This document shows positions 21,975 to 33,404 of a DNA stretch of 64,000 bases, one piece after another. This DNA is from Diphasiastrum complanatum (Eukaryota; Streptophyta; Lycopodiopsida; Lycopodiales; Lycopodiaceae), in assembly GCA_029204225.1 (NCBI GenBank), contig CM055099.1, forward strand, positions 65,627,852 to 65,691,851, given 5' to 3'. Under the pieces are notes generated by a model, which worked only from the letters and a program-made list of their open reading frames with translations, was not told the DNA's origin and made no database searches. The first letter of the stretch is position 1. Every line of letters starts with the position of its first letter. The position numbers were made by a program, and so were the translations under genes.

Positions 21975-22928
21975 ATGTTTCTGAAGAAAATGGTGTCTCA
22001 GAAGCATCGCCTGACCCAATGGTTCATCGGTTCAAAAAGGAATCGTCACGTGAATGAAACTCTTGGAACCGACTATGATATAGCTGTGTGTAAATGCACT
22101 TTTGAGGATCCGGTAGGAGCTAATGCCGGAGGCGGGTTTCTCTATCTCAATATGACATCCGCATTTGCCAAGGAAGGCTTCGAGCCAGTTGAAGTTCTAC
22201 ATGAGCTTCCTGATGAGCTTCTATCCATTCAGTTCGAGGGACCATTTGGTTATGAATATGCCTTCTACTCCCCTCCTATTTGGGGGAGGCTGCATCCAAA
22301 ACATGTCAAGGAATGGCTGATGTATCATCATTCTCTGGGGCAAGGAAAGGTGCATTACTTCATGTATGATGTGGGAGGGATCAATTCAGAGATTGAAAGC
22401 ATTTTTTAGCCTCTGATAACACAGGGCTTGATAACTGTTATAAATACAGCAGACACACAAAAGTTTTGGATGTTTTGTAACAGCCAACAGCTAGCCGAAA
22501 ACGATTGTCTTCAACGTGGCAGATTTGTTGCAAAGTGGGCATTCTTATGGGATTTGAATGAGTATCTTCAGATTCAACGGCCAACGAACATTTGTAGTAT
22601 ACTTGCAGAAAACGAGGACGCTGTTTGGATTTCCTTCGGCCAGTTAGTGTGGAGCAAGATCTATTGTACGCAAGAAGAGAGGCCTGACGACTAGGTTGTA
22701 GAGAGGATGGCGTTTCATCTGGAGTATACCACATGCAGTGAAAAGGGGAGATCTTCAACTTGTCATGGATCAAAGGGCCTGAGGAAGTGGGCAACGAATC
22801 CACGAGTAGTATCTGTGGGAACGGTTTATAGAACTTTGCAACCTGAATGGAATGGCGTTGTTTTCAACTCCTCTATCCCTACAGTGGTCTTATTGTCTGC
22901 AATGACGGATCAAACTGTGTGCTTATAA
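21975..22928 (+). pseudogene. GT92-family (galactan synthase-like) glycosyltransferase pseudogene
   Basis: One continuous frame with two in-frame TAG codons (22407-22409, 22692-22694). It reads CKCTFEDPVG, then YSPPIWGRLHPKHVKEWLMYH, VHYFMYDVGGI, NDCLQRGRFVAKWAFLWDL and NPRVV, the recognisable backbone of plant GT92 (DUF23) enzymes such as beta-1,4-galactan synthases. These add galactose to pectic side chains in the Golgi. The metal-binding D-x-D of the family appears as DLNEY, so the second Asp is lost. The N-terminal membrane anchor is not seen and the C-terminus fades after about 22850. It is intronless and 5'-truncated, compatible with a retrocopy, but no poly(A) tract was identified. Confidence 0.65.
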
Positions 22929-25900
22929 AAAATCTGAATAGAGTTGATGAGTTGCTGGCTTTGGGCGGATGGTGGTGGAAGGGTATAAGCATGGCCAAAA
23001 ACAGTAAGAAAGCTCGTATTTCTTCCCAATCCTTGAATATCTTCAATTGAAGTTTGTCATCAGAATCTCTGAATATCTAAAAAATGTGGCAAGATCTTAG
23101 CAACACCTACTTACTGAGAAGATAAGTCATCAACTGAGCGTTTCGGTTTGTCTAGTATCATCTGGATCCAGATGACGATTGTGCTAGCAAGTTCAAGCAG
23201 ATGAAAATGGCCTAGGAGGTCCGTCGCATCTTATCATCTTCCTGTTTGATAAGATAGCATAGTAGAGAGAAAGAGCAACACGTTAAGTACATTCCTTATT
23301 GATTGATTATAGAAAGAAGGGCGAATTTCCCATTACGTAGTGCGTGATAGAGTGGATCTATCGCTCAAGGAGATCTATCGCCAGAGGTAGGCTACAACAA
23401 CTGCCAGCAGACATCCATCCCTGCCCTAGAGCAAGACAAAGATGAGAACTGAGGACTTCAAACTCTGAGCAAAAGACGCGAGCCTCCTCTGTGTTTGATG
23501 ATACCTGCAATATCCACTTCTCTTCCTACTAATGAGTACAACACTACCTAATAGAAACACGTCGTTGTAACAGCCATGTTCTTGGACGATCTACTGCAGC
23601 AATGTTCTGTCTCCTGCTACGCTAATCTCTGAAATGTATGAACATGGATGAGTTTAACTATGATTCTAGCTCAATCAGCTATGAAGGTCCTATGGAGAAA
23701 TTCGTACTATAGGAGCAAACATCTTGAAGTTCAAAAAAAGTGGAGAATTGTTACCACAATAGATAATTGTCTGTGAAGATAGATGCAGCTGGACCTCCTC
23801 GCAACACAATCTCTCTTCAACTGTTCTCTGTAGCGATACCTACCTCCTTGCAAGACGATCTCTTCAGCTCCTCTCTGCTGGGAACATGGTTCATAATTCA
23901 CAATATACTCCAATGCACAAGCGTCCGCAAGCGTCTGTCTCAGCAGCTGGGAACATAGTACGTAATTCATAGTACACTCCGATGCAGATGCAAGCATTTG
24001 CAAGCGTCTATCTCAGATTGTGCTCTGATCCATATCACCTTATCACCTGCATCATGATCACGACATACTGATTCACGTGGCCTTCACGTGCACGTGCAAT
24101 ATGATTAATAAAAAATGTTTTGTCAAATTAGGAAATGGCTTTTGCCTTGAGATGAATGTGGTGCGAACACGTCATCAGGTGGTGAAACTGTCACAGTATC
24201 CGTGCCCAACAAGGGCAGGGCCAAAAATGGCCAAGTTGAGCCTGCTTGCTCAAAGGCAATAGCCATGTGTGTGGCCTATTTTGAATCAAGGGTGTTTTCA
24301 GAGAGGGACCAAGTTATGTCCAGGTGTGTGAATAGTAACATTTGATTGGTTTATAAGGTAGAAATGGCTTTGGCCCATTTTCACACACATCTCAACTTGC
24401 CCCCAGGTGGCAGTTGAGCTAGCACTGAACGTTGCCACGTTGTGGCACCTTCAGAAGTTGGAGTTGCCAGGGGTCACTCCCAGGTGCTTGATTTCATAGA
24501 TGAAATCAGCATCTAATAGTTTTTACAACTCTTGCTTGATCAACTCTGTATAATTCGGGTTGCAGTAGTGATTTGGGAAGAAGTTTCACTTTTGAGAACT
24601 GCCACTTCATTCTTGAGTGTTTCAATAGAAGAGTCTAGCTCTTGTTTCTACGGGCCACTACTTTTGTGGGACCAATCCACTGTTCTCCCTCCTTTGATCT
24701 TCCCGCCCTCACGCAGACTGCTTCGCGCGATCCTCCTGCTCTGTTCGAGGTATGGCAAAACCTCAACAATTTCCATGAGGTGCGATGCCCTATGATCAGC
24801 CAACTTGCCTGCGTTTTTTACAGGTTCGCTTCAGCTAGCTGTGGTGCGCAACACCAATTCTGAATCCTCTGCTGAATCATATTTCTTTGTTGTTCTTTGG
24901 GTGGAGCTTGTTGTACTGGAAAGGGAACGTGATCGAATTTCGTGTACAACATTGCAAGGTCTTCTGAAACCTTTGCTAGATGTGATTCTTTTGTTGAAAT
25001 TTGCTGTCAAATGATTACTGGATTGCTGTCAAATGATCAATGGATCGCTGGCGTGAATTGAAATTCTGCATTCTTATCAAACGTTTCTACCGTTATTGTA
25101 GACAAGCAACAATGCACTGACCTTGCATTTTTTGTAAAACTCTAGAAGGAAGCTCCATTCCAGGTTGCTCTCATCCTGGTGTCTTTTTTATTTTCGTATT
25201 ATTCTCAGTGTTCATTGTTTGTATTGTTTGTTCCTAATCTCATCCCCTGCGATTGATTCTAAATCTAAAATACACTATGGGATCCAGTAAAGCTTCTAAC
25301 TATATTCTAAATCAAATGCCAATCTCTTCGTTCAATTTTTTCCATTACTAAGTAACACCTCATGTCAGGAGTGCGATCTTGCTCAAATGTCCTCACTTTC
25401 CTGAAGTCATGACATTGGCACATCTTTCACAGTCAAGCCAATTCATGTATTGTGGCATTGCTGCCTTAGACCCTCCTAACTAACATTTTTGTCAGGGCGA
25501 CTGACTTTGGCTCCTTCATCAAAGAACCTAGATGCTTGGCCATCGATTGTGCAGAGGCTAGTTCATAATGCATATGTAGCTATGTTGAGATCGGAGAACT
25601 GAATACATATAGTTTTGCTTCTAAAGGACAATATTCCCAAAACTATAATCAATGACAGGAAAAAGAGAGGGAGGGGAATGAATGATGAAGATTAGTACTA
25701 ACAATGAAAGTACATATTGTTTTGTGTTGTGTGTCGTTGTTTGATAGTTACCGCTGGTCTTTGTCTGATGTCATGGATGTATAACACAAATTAATTGCAG
25801 TCTGTATTTATTTGCATGTTGCGAGAATGTTAGTGCAAAATTGTAAGTTGTTGTGTGTAATGTAAAAAGAACATGTGATCATCATAAAAAGAGCACATTG

Positions 25901-26360
25901 ATGTGTCTACAGTCTCTACAATGCAGGTGATAATTTTTCTAATTATAGCACTGAGCTGAATCTGGAGCCATACTTTCAAATACCGGATATATGTCAATGA
26001 AATTTTTGTGCAAAATGCACATGCAGCTTCGATTCAATTTTTCGTAACCATTACCAGTTTTTAGTGCCAAAAGGCTCAAGAAATTGGATGAACCACAGAT
26101 AACTTCCTAGTTATGGTCCAAACAGTTTCAAATTATTAGTGTTTCCTTGACTCTAGCTTGTTGAACTTACACATACGGTGCAAATCTGTTTGTCCTTCGC
26201 TAGGATTTGTTTGTTTCTTGAAAACATGTTTGTTTATATTGATTTGTTTTTGTCTATTTGAGTCCGAGTTATTCTATAAACACACAATTCCAATCTACAG
26301 TTGAAGGTTTAAAGGCTAAATGCATTTGTGTTTGTGTACGATGTAGGATATACCAATAGG
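22929..26360. other. No recognisable gene; one short tandem duplication
   Basis: Frequent stops in all frames and no domain motifs. At 23877-23943 and 23946-24016 a segment starting GCTGGGAACAT and ending near GCGTCTGTCTCAG is repeated in tandem with divergence. Confidence 0.55.
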
Positions 26361-26364
26361 TCAA

Positions 26365-27252
26365 ATGGCGTCAGGGTTTGTCCCGTTTAATAGTCATTAT
26401 GTTCAACCATATGTGGAAGAGCCTGAAGATGTGAGTCATAACCAAGGGTGGTCGCAACCAAATTGGGATGAGGTGGAAATAGTTCCATCCACACAAACCC
26501 CAATAGTCCGGAAAATCCCTATTCGTAAACCCACTGCAAAACGAACCTTTCCTAGACCTTGTTTGGGAGTACATTCTACATTGTCGTCGGAGCCCACAGA
26601 TCAAATTCATCAACCTACCAAGAAGGGAAAATCAGTTGCTTCACAGGATGTCGAGCAAAATCATGTTGTGTCAAAGGGGAAAAGATGGAAGGAACACTAG
26701 ATAGTAAACTTAATTCATGTACGTGGTGACATGCAGGATGAATTTACAAAATCGCCAAAGCAAGGCGTCGACATTTGGCACAAAGTATATGTAAGATTGT
26801 GTGCCGCATGTTCGGACTTTGACAAAGACATGGAGGCATGTAGGAAAAAGTGGAGGACTATTTACAAGGAGTACAAAGAAGACAAACTAGCTAATAAAGT
26901 ATCAGGCAATGGGAGATCTATTAAGTGTAAATATTTTGACATCGTTGATGAGTACACGCATGATCGCGCACATGTAGTGTGCTATGCACATGCAAGTGCA
27001 GTAGATGTAGAGGAAGAAATCGTTATGGATGGAGCCGATGGAGCCGACACAGAGACACTCACCAAAGACAACATTGACCAGCATATCGAAACAATTGCAA
27101 GCAACCCCAAAAAGAATGTAGTCCTTATAAAGAAGAAGAATCAACCATCATTTGACAAATTGGAGAATGACATAATTAATTTGGCAAATTTCGAAGAGAG
27201 CAATGGAGAACACCAACGTGAATTTGAGAAAAAAAAAGATTGGAAATTTTAG
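26365..27252 (+). pseudogene. PIF/Harbinger ORF1 (Myb/SANT-like DNA-binding protein), one stop
   Basis: Two frames separated only by a TAG at 26698-26700 in the same reading frame: 26365-26697 and 26701-27252. The second has the trihelix/Myb-SANT-like core VDIWHKVYVRLC, then CRKKWRTIYKEYKEDK, and FDIVDEY, the usual architecture of the DNA-binding accessory protein of PIF/Harbinger elements. It is followed by an acidic, Lys-rich tail. This protein helps bring the transposase to its ends and into the nucleus. Transposase remnants follow on the same strand at 28090-28520. Confidence 0.7.
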
Positions 27253-28080
27253 GGGACATGAGGGACTTAATGGCTTCGTACATCAACAAACTATGAGGCT
27301 ATTGCAAGTTGTTTCACAAAGTAGAGCATAGTTTGTTTTGCATGCAACAATTTTTGGATTTAGAGTGCCTAGTTGCAACTCAATTATTGCCAATGTCGTT
27401 TTGTTTTGATAAGACTAGCAACAATGCAATTGTGGTAAGTAGCTTCTATCACCAACAATCTATAGTTCGTTTCCTCATTGTATTTTCCATGTGCTAATGT
27501 CAAATGCAATTATGGCAACGAGCTTCTACGAGCAACAACGTGCAATCCAAAGCTTTTTGTTTTTCATTTATTTCACAGAGCCCTTTGACTAGGATATGCA
27601 ATTTGGTACCAAATTTGTGTGGACCACTAAAGTGATGTTCATGTCCTCATTTTCTTAGTTGATTTGGCTATGAAATGTGAATATGAAGTGCTTTTCTTCT
27701 ATCTTCAATAAAGTAAGGTGTAAATTCTGCATCTCATCATTCTCTTGTTGGTAGTAGATTGAAAGTACATGCTTTCTGTTGCACCATTGATTTGTGTGAT
27801 TTTGCTATTCCTTTCAGTGGCTCCTGTAATAACAAAAGTAAATGCCATAAATCTCAACTGTCAAATGTAGTTGCTTGACCAAACCATGTGTATTTGCGAT
27901 GTTTGATGCAGTGTCATTTGTTATAACTACTTTGCGGCACATGGATCCCTCACGTGGTTCGTTTTTCAAAGTCATGATGTTGTTTTGGATCATTATAAAT
28001 GCAATAGAAGAGAGTTGCATAGATAGAAGACATGGTAACCTTGGACGGATTCAGAAGTTGCTCCATATATTGCAATCATG
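27253..28080. other. Spacer between PIF/Harbinger ORFs, no gene seen
   Basis: AT-rich. I found no motifs; it probably carries non-coding element sequence. Confidence 0.5.
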
Positions 28081-28520
28081 TAGACCTAGACAAAAAAGAA
28101 TAACAAGCCAGAGGTTTGTTTGGACACGCCCACGCATACAAGGGTATGTAGGACAATATTTACTAGGGTCTTACACAGATAAAATGTTCAAGCAACGAAT
28201 GAGAGTTCCTGAGCAACCTTGGGTTCATTTGTTCTCGAGTGGCACGTGTGATGTCCAAGACTGACACCAGTATAAGAAAGTGTGTTTCATTAGAGACGAG
28301 GGTTTGTGTTGCACTTTTAAGGTTGGCCACTGGCAGCTCCTTACAAACAATCTCCGATACTTTCGGAATTGGCGTGTTGACATGTCATGAAATTGTGTCA
28401 GATTTTACTAGGGCAATTAGAACGTCTTTGCATTCCATGTGCATATGATGGCCATCAGCTGCAAGAATGAAACAATTTGCATCGTAGTTCAAGCAAATCA
28501 AAGGTATCCCTTTGTTGCGC
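28081..28520 (+). pseudogene. PIF/Harbinger transposase, N-terminal fragment
   Basis: The frame with FVWTRPRIQG and DKMFKQRMRV shifts near 28240 to TDTSIRKCVSLETRVCVALL then RLATGSSLQTISDTFGIG, the helix-turn-helix region before the DDE domain. It continues past TGA/TAG codons as WPSAARMKQFAS and KQIKGIP at 28448-28518, where the family runs into its first catalytic Asp. The sequence breaks off at that point, so all three catalytic acids are missing. Confidence 0.75.
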
Positions 28521-29426
28521 CGGTGCCTCAAAGGGCGCTGGGACTTGAGCGGTTTCCCCAACACGCGCTTAAGTCTAACATTCATCCATCATGCACTTAC
28601 ATAAAAGCCAACTCAGAAACGTAACAAGCTTAACCATTCAGACTTGAGAAAGCTGGAATCCCAACCAACCCGAAAGCCAACTTAGAATCCGTCTCCAAAA
28701 GGTAACCAAAGGCAAAGACAAGCCACACATGAAACCCAATGTATAGTGGTCGCCAAACTGACCAATTGGCATAGCGGCAAGTCACACGTCGATGAGAGGA
28801 CCCTTAGGCGCCGGCGACGCAAAAAGGTTGTAGTAAGGGTCCTTCCACTTGGACCAGTCCCAGAGGAGAAACCAAAATGGTAATCATCCCCAAGAATCAA
28901 CTTTATTAGATTTGGAAGATGTTACATTCATACATAGACTGACCGGTCTCGAGGCCACCAACACGTGCTGGGCATTGTGCCTGGCTCGTGCTGGTAGAGG
29001 GAGCTGAGACCTGGCGACTGGATTCCTGGCGCTGGTTGAGCTGCCCAAGTTTCTGTCTGCCGGACTCCCCCTATAGTTCTGCTGTGATTCGGCGCACCCC
29101 CTCTATTCTGAAACATAGTGCTTTCTGGTAAAGCACGCTTTTTAGGACTTAGTTTTTATTTTGCTGATTAAGCCTGGCAAGCCTGGCAGAATCACTCTAG
29201 CTCCCGGACATGGGTCCCGGGCGCCGTCCTGGCGGCAGAATCAACTTGCTTCTTGACTAGGCCATGACTCGAGCTCCAGAGCTAGCTCATGACTTGTGAC
29301 TACTCGACTGGCTCACCACAGGTCGGAGGCTCAGTCCTTGACGTTCTAACTTGCTCTGGGACCTTAGGGAGCGTCACCCCTTAGAGTCTTACAAGGCACA
29401 TTGGGTGCACCCGAGTCAGCTTTACA
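28521..29426 (-). repeat. Probable gypsy 3' LTR and unassigned sequence (- strand)
   Basis: On the - strand a polypurine tract (AAGGGGAGGAT, 29428-29438) is followed at 29426 by TGTAAAGCTGACTC, a plausible LTR start. AATAAAG on the - strand near 28898-28904 could be its poly(A) signal. The far LTR end was not found. Confidence 0.45.
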
Positions 29427-29588
29427 ATATCCTCCCCTTGTTTGAAAAAGCTGATGTCCTCATCAAGGCCAAACTAGACCTAGGACGTATGGCACACGTA
29501 AAACCTGTGTAAAGCTGCAAGTGATTTATTGACAAACTTAAGAAAGATACCTGGAAGTTCCTTGAACTTCAGAATTGGCCTTGAGTGT

Positions 29589-30013
29589 TTATGCAGGAGG
29601 CATGCCGCCATGTAGTGCTTTGTGTGCCGATCTGGAAAAACGGCTATTGCGTTGATTCTTCTGCAGATAATCTGCAAGTACTTCAGGGGCTCCCTCCTTA
29701 AGTTTGTCTTCATACTCCCAAGAAGCCTCAATGAGTGGAGCCCGTAGCCACTTCACTAGATATTCACGTTGCATGGCAGTTCGCTTTCTATGTGTCAATA
29801 TTTGTTGTGGTACAAGCTGCCTCTTTGTATCATCAAGTGTCGTTGGTGGGTGACGGAGTTCGTGTTGCCGATCAAATCGCTCATCTGGTTTGTACCGTTT
29901 GAGTAATGAGATATGAAACACATTGTGTATATCCAAGCTGGATTGGGAATGTCGTCTACAGGTGAGCTTGTGGATGATGAAGCCTGACTAGGATTTTTTT
30001 GATTTTGTATCAA
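29589..30013 (-). pseudogene. gypsy integrase C-terminus and chromodomain remnant
   Basis: The - strand reads IHNVFHISLLKRYKPDE, the post-integrase segment, then REYLVKWLRAPLIEASWE, a chromodomain. This is the 3' end of a second chromovirus, different from the element at 8576-14859, and the rest of pol is missing upstream. Confidence 0.8.
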
Positions 30014-30725
30014 TTTTGATTGGTTGTTTCAGCTTTTCACGCATTTGTCGGAAATAGGTGAGTAATAGAATGCGGAAACTTCCTACTTCCAATGCATGAC
30101 TACGCCTATAAAGAATTGAACAAAACAGTAGTAATGGAAATCACGTTCAATCTTTAGCAAGTAATTTTTGCTAGATACTAAGTGATTACATAGCCAAACA
30201 TAAAGTATTGAAATCTCATACAATTTCTATCAGTTACAAAAGCAATACAGAGATGCATGCATTCTGACACAAACTGAACGCAATAAAAAAATAGTATTGA
30301 AATAAGCAACTCTGCTAATAAGTAGTAGTGCAATAGCAACTCTAAAATAAATCTCTAAAGGACTGAGCTAGCATGCTCAAGAGAGTTCAAGCTCAAAAGC
30401 TTGATAGAGAGCTAACAACAATACTTTCTGATTGTGAATGATCTGAGCACATGAAGCGTCGTAGAAAAATAACACTCAACTCTTTCACAATTCACAATGT
30501 TAATCTTCCTGCTTTCTAATGAGATGTATGAACAACTGACTCATACTAAGTAATTAGGTCGTCAACTATGATTGCCAGCTGGCTGGAGTCCACTGGCATT
30601 CATCCAGTTCTTCTCAGAAGTTGCTTGTTGATAAGCGGTGACAATTGGCCGTAGACAGTCTGTCTACATAAATGAACGTAAACTATCATTCTGCATAAAT
30701 AAACGTAAGCTGCCACAGGCAAAAA
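30014..30725. other. No recognisable gene
   Basis: AT-rich, with stops in all frames; probably decayed element or flank. Confidence 0.5.
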
Positions 30726-31025
30726 ATACAACACTACATTTTTACTCGTCATTTTTTATAGGCCAAAAATCTGAAAAAAGATGAAATGCATTTTTGCACG
30801 CAATTCTTGACAGGCAAAAAATACGAAAAAGCGGCACTGCATTTTTACACGTAATTCTTGACAGGCGAAAAAGATGACACTGCACTTTTACACGCAATTC
30901 CTGACATGCGAAAAATGCGAAAAAGCTGACACTGTAGTTTTACACGAGATTCTTGATAGACACTGTCGGGTTTTTAGAGAGAGAAAATGCGACACTGTCG
31001 GGTTTTTAGAGAGAGAAAATATGAC
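30726..31025. repeat. Degenerate tandem repeats, two kinds
   Basis: About four degenerate copies (roughly 50-60 bp each) of a unit with TTTTTACACGCAATTCTTGAC and a GGCGAAAAAT... part lie at about 30726-30960. They are followed by two near-perfect copies of a 33-36 bp unit containing CTGTCGGGTTTTTAGAGAG at 30962-31024. They may lie within the LTR starting at 31183 (- strand). Confidence 0.65.
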
Positions 31026-31182
31026 ACTATTGTCAAATTTTGTGTATTTTTGCAGACTGTGTAAAAACACTTGTAATTGTGCAGACTGTATAAGAACACG
31101 AAAAAATCCGTAGAGCTGGATAAACAAATGGATGAAGATTAAAAATTGATTAGTCGATTAGTAGGAAAGAGAATAATCCAAC

Positions 31183-31690
31183 ACTTCCCCTTAATCTGAA
31201 TCCATGAATGCCTTGACCTTCAAACTTAGTTCTACACAAAACCTTTTGTGTGTATCCAAGCTTTATGCTTTGGTAAAAATATATGCTGTCATATCTTGCG
31301 TTCGACAGTACTGCAATTTGACCTCTTCGTTGAGAACATTGCTTCTGACAAAGTGATACGTCAGTTCAATGTGCTTACTCCTATAATGAAATCTAGGGTT
31401 GACTGATAAGGCAATGGCACTTTGATTATCACAAAATAATAATGTCGGAGCAGATTGATATCTGAAAGTAAGTTTCTCAATCAAGCCACTTACTTTGTAG
31501 CTTGTGAGACTGTGATATGCTTTGATTCAGTGGAAGATAGAGCTATCGAAGATTGCTTGCGACTATTCCAGGAAATTGGACCATTGTTGAGGAAGAATGT
31601 AAATCCGGAAGTGGATTTACGAGTTTTGCAAAAAGTACAAAAAGGACCAAGAGTGGATCCTAATTTGATCCTCAAGAGGGATTGGTTGTC
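31183..31690 (-). pseudogene. Copia RNase H and 3' end with polypurine tract (- strand)
   Basis: The - strand reads RKSTSGFTFFLNNGPISWNS, then KQSSIALSSTESKHI. After a frameshift near 31487 come LFCDNQSAIALSVNP and KHIELTYHFVR, the Copia RNase H domain to its end at about 31263. A purine tract (31185-31192) precedes a TGTTGGATT LTR start at 31183, running left. The rest of pol is gone. Confidence 0.82.
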
Positions 31691-31699
31691 AAATTACTT

Positions 31700-32789
31700 G
31701 ACTTATCAATCTACTTGAGATTAAGATCAATCTAGATCAATTCTAGACACAAAATCCTTACAAGAACAATCATTAATTGAAGGTAGGTATACTTTTTGGT
31801 TTCACATGTGTGAAACACTGTATGAGTACGGACTCCAACATGAAAATCAAGTACACATTGATAGCACCTCAAAACAATCAAAACAAATGTAGAAATGAAG
31901 AGAATCACTCAAAATTGCTTCCAAAACCAAGATTGGTGTCTCACATTGATTATGGCCAAATAAGCCTCTATATATACACTTTTGGAGCTCGAGGTACTGA
32001 TCATGCATCATATCTCACACGTGTGAGGATGCCTTGTCACCATCATGCAATTTGACACTTGGATCAAAACTTTCCATTTTGGGCATTTTTGGTCTATTTT
32101 CCTACTATATGGAGATCTTCATGGAAATCTTCTAGAAGCAAAAACTCGCCTACTTCAACTATTTTCACACGTGTGAGCTGTCCTCTACACATGGGATGTG
32201 ACACCTACTCAAAATATTTGGCTCATGCAATCATTAGGTTGGTGCCATGTGTCATATCTCTAGAAAACTAGTTTTTGGCCATTTTAGCCACTAGAACTTG
32301 AATTAAATCATATGTACAACATATATGATTATGGTACATGAAAAGTTCGGATTCTGTTGATGAAAGACAGATGGTATCTTGCTTTTTCACCCATAGCTCC
32401 CTCCATTTCTTCCATGACCCCACATTTCCCATCCATCCATCCTCCACTGTCGTCCTTGCCACTCCATCCATTACTATTGCCTCTTCCGTCCCAATTTCCT
32501 CCTTCAACTCCACCGTTCAAGACACACTATCTACTCCCCCCATCTCCATCAATTCGCAAGACTCCCAAATTTTTCTAGGCACCCTTGCCCTCATGAATCT
32601 CATCAACTCATTAGGAGAAATATGGGTTCAAAATGGGCCCTTTAAGAAATTTCACTTTAGAGAGAGGTTACGTAGAGAGAGAATGAAAACCGGTAACTTC
32701 TGGTCGTCGTTTTCCGATTTTCGGCCTTGCTCGATGTTTAACTAGTATGGTTGACTTCAGACAATAGTTAGTTAAGCATGAGATGTATT
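31700..32789. other. No intact gene; short Copia RNase H-like scrap at 32336-32400 (-)
   Basis: On the - strand VKKQDTICLSSTESEL (about 32340-32400) resembles the Copia RNase H phrase, but isolated. The + frame 32338-32745 is Pro/Ser-rich and has no known motif. Confidence 0.45.
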
Positions 32790-32794
32790 AAGAT

Positions 32795-33284
32795 TTGTGG
32801 GTGTATGGATCAATTTATTCTAATGATCCAGCTACCAATTTGTATCCAGATCTTAAGTCCGTAACTCATCTTCTCAGATATGTATGTGAAGGAAATAGCG
32901 GATTACTTGGATATTGTCAAAGGCTGTGTGATATTGGATTGCATAGCATATCTTGTCTTAATCAACAATTACAATTTGCTAATCAACAATTGCAAAGTGC
33001 AAATCAACAATTGCTTCATTATGTGCAACACACTAGTGCTGAAACAGATGCACTCAAGAATGCTATGTCAGAGTTGAATGCTACTGTCACTACTCATCGG
33101 AGATCAAATCAAGAAATGTTAGAATCCATGGAAAAGTTGCGATCTGAGAGTTTAAAATCTGCTGTTGATATAAAAACTATCAATAAGACAATGATGAAGA
33201 GGAAAAAAAAAAGAGTACCGATGAAAAATATTGATGACTTATCTACACATAGCGGCAATCAGAAAAAAAGAATTCGAACATTTA
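32795..33284 (+). pseudogene. Coiled-coil exon of transposase-like gene
   Basis: An open frame without an upstream ATG in frame, so probably an internal or 5'-truncated exon. A short repeat NQQLQ-x-A is iterated three times (about residues 56-76), followed by a long coiled coil and a very basic stretch (KRKKKR) that could be nuclear-localising. It ends at a good 5' splice site (AA|GTATGC, 33285). Splicing to 33405 (ttgcag) keeps the frame into the next exon. The function is unknown; it could mediate oligomerisation of the protein encoded downstream. Confidence 0.5.
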
Positions 33285-33404
33285 AGTATGCAGTCATATA
33301 AACTGTTTATTTGATTTATATATGTTATTTAAGTTTGATTTGCACTTGATAGCATAGATTATTTATTTATTAAACATAATTTGAGTTTCATATGTTTGTT
33401 GCAG

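Noticed and set aside
24532-25014. Overlapping frames of 70-87 codons
   Set aside because: Mutually overlapping, no motifs, no sign of splicing.
32338-32745. A Pro/Ser-rich 135-codon frame resembling the LINE ORF1 N-terminus
   Set aside because: Similarity is compositional only; no coiled coil or RRM follows.
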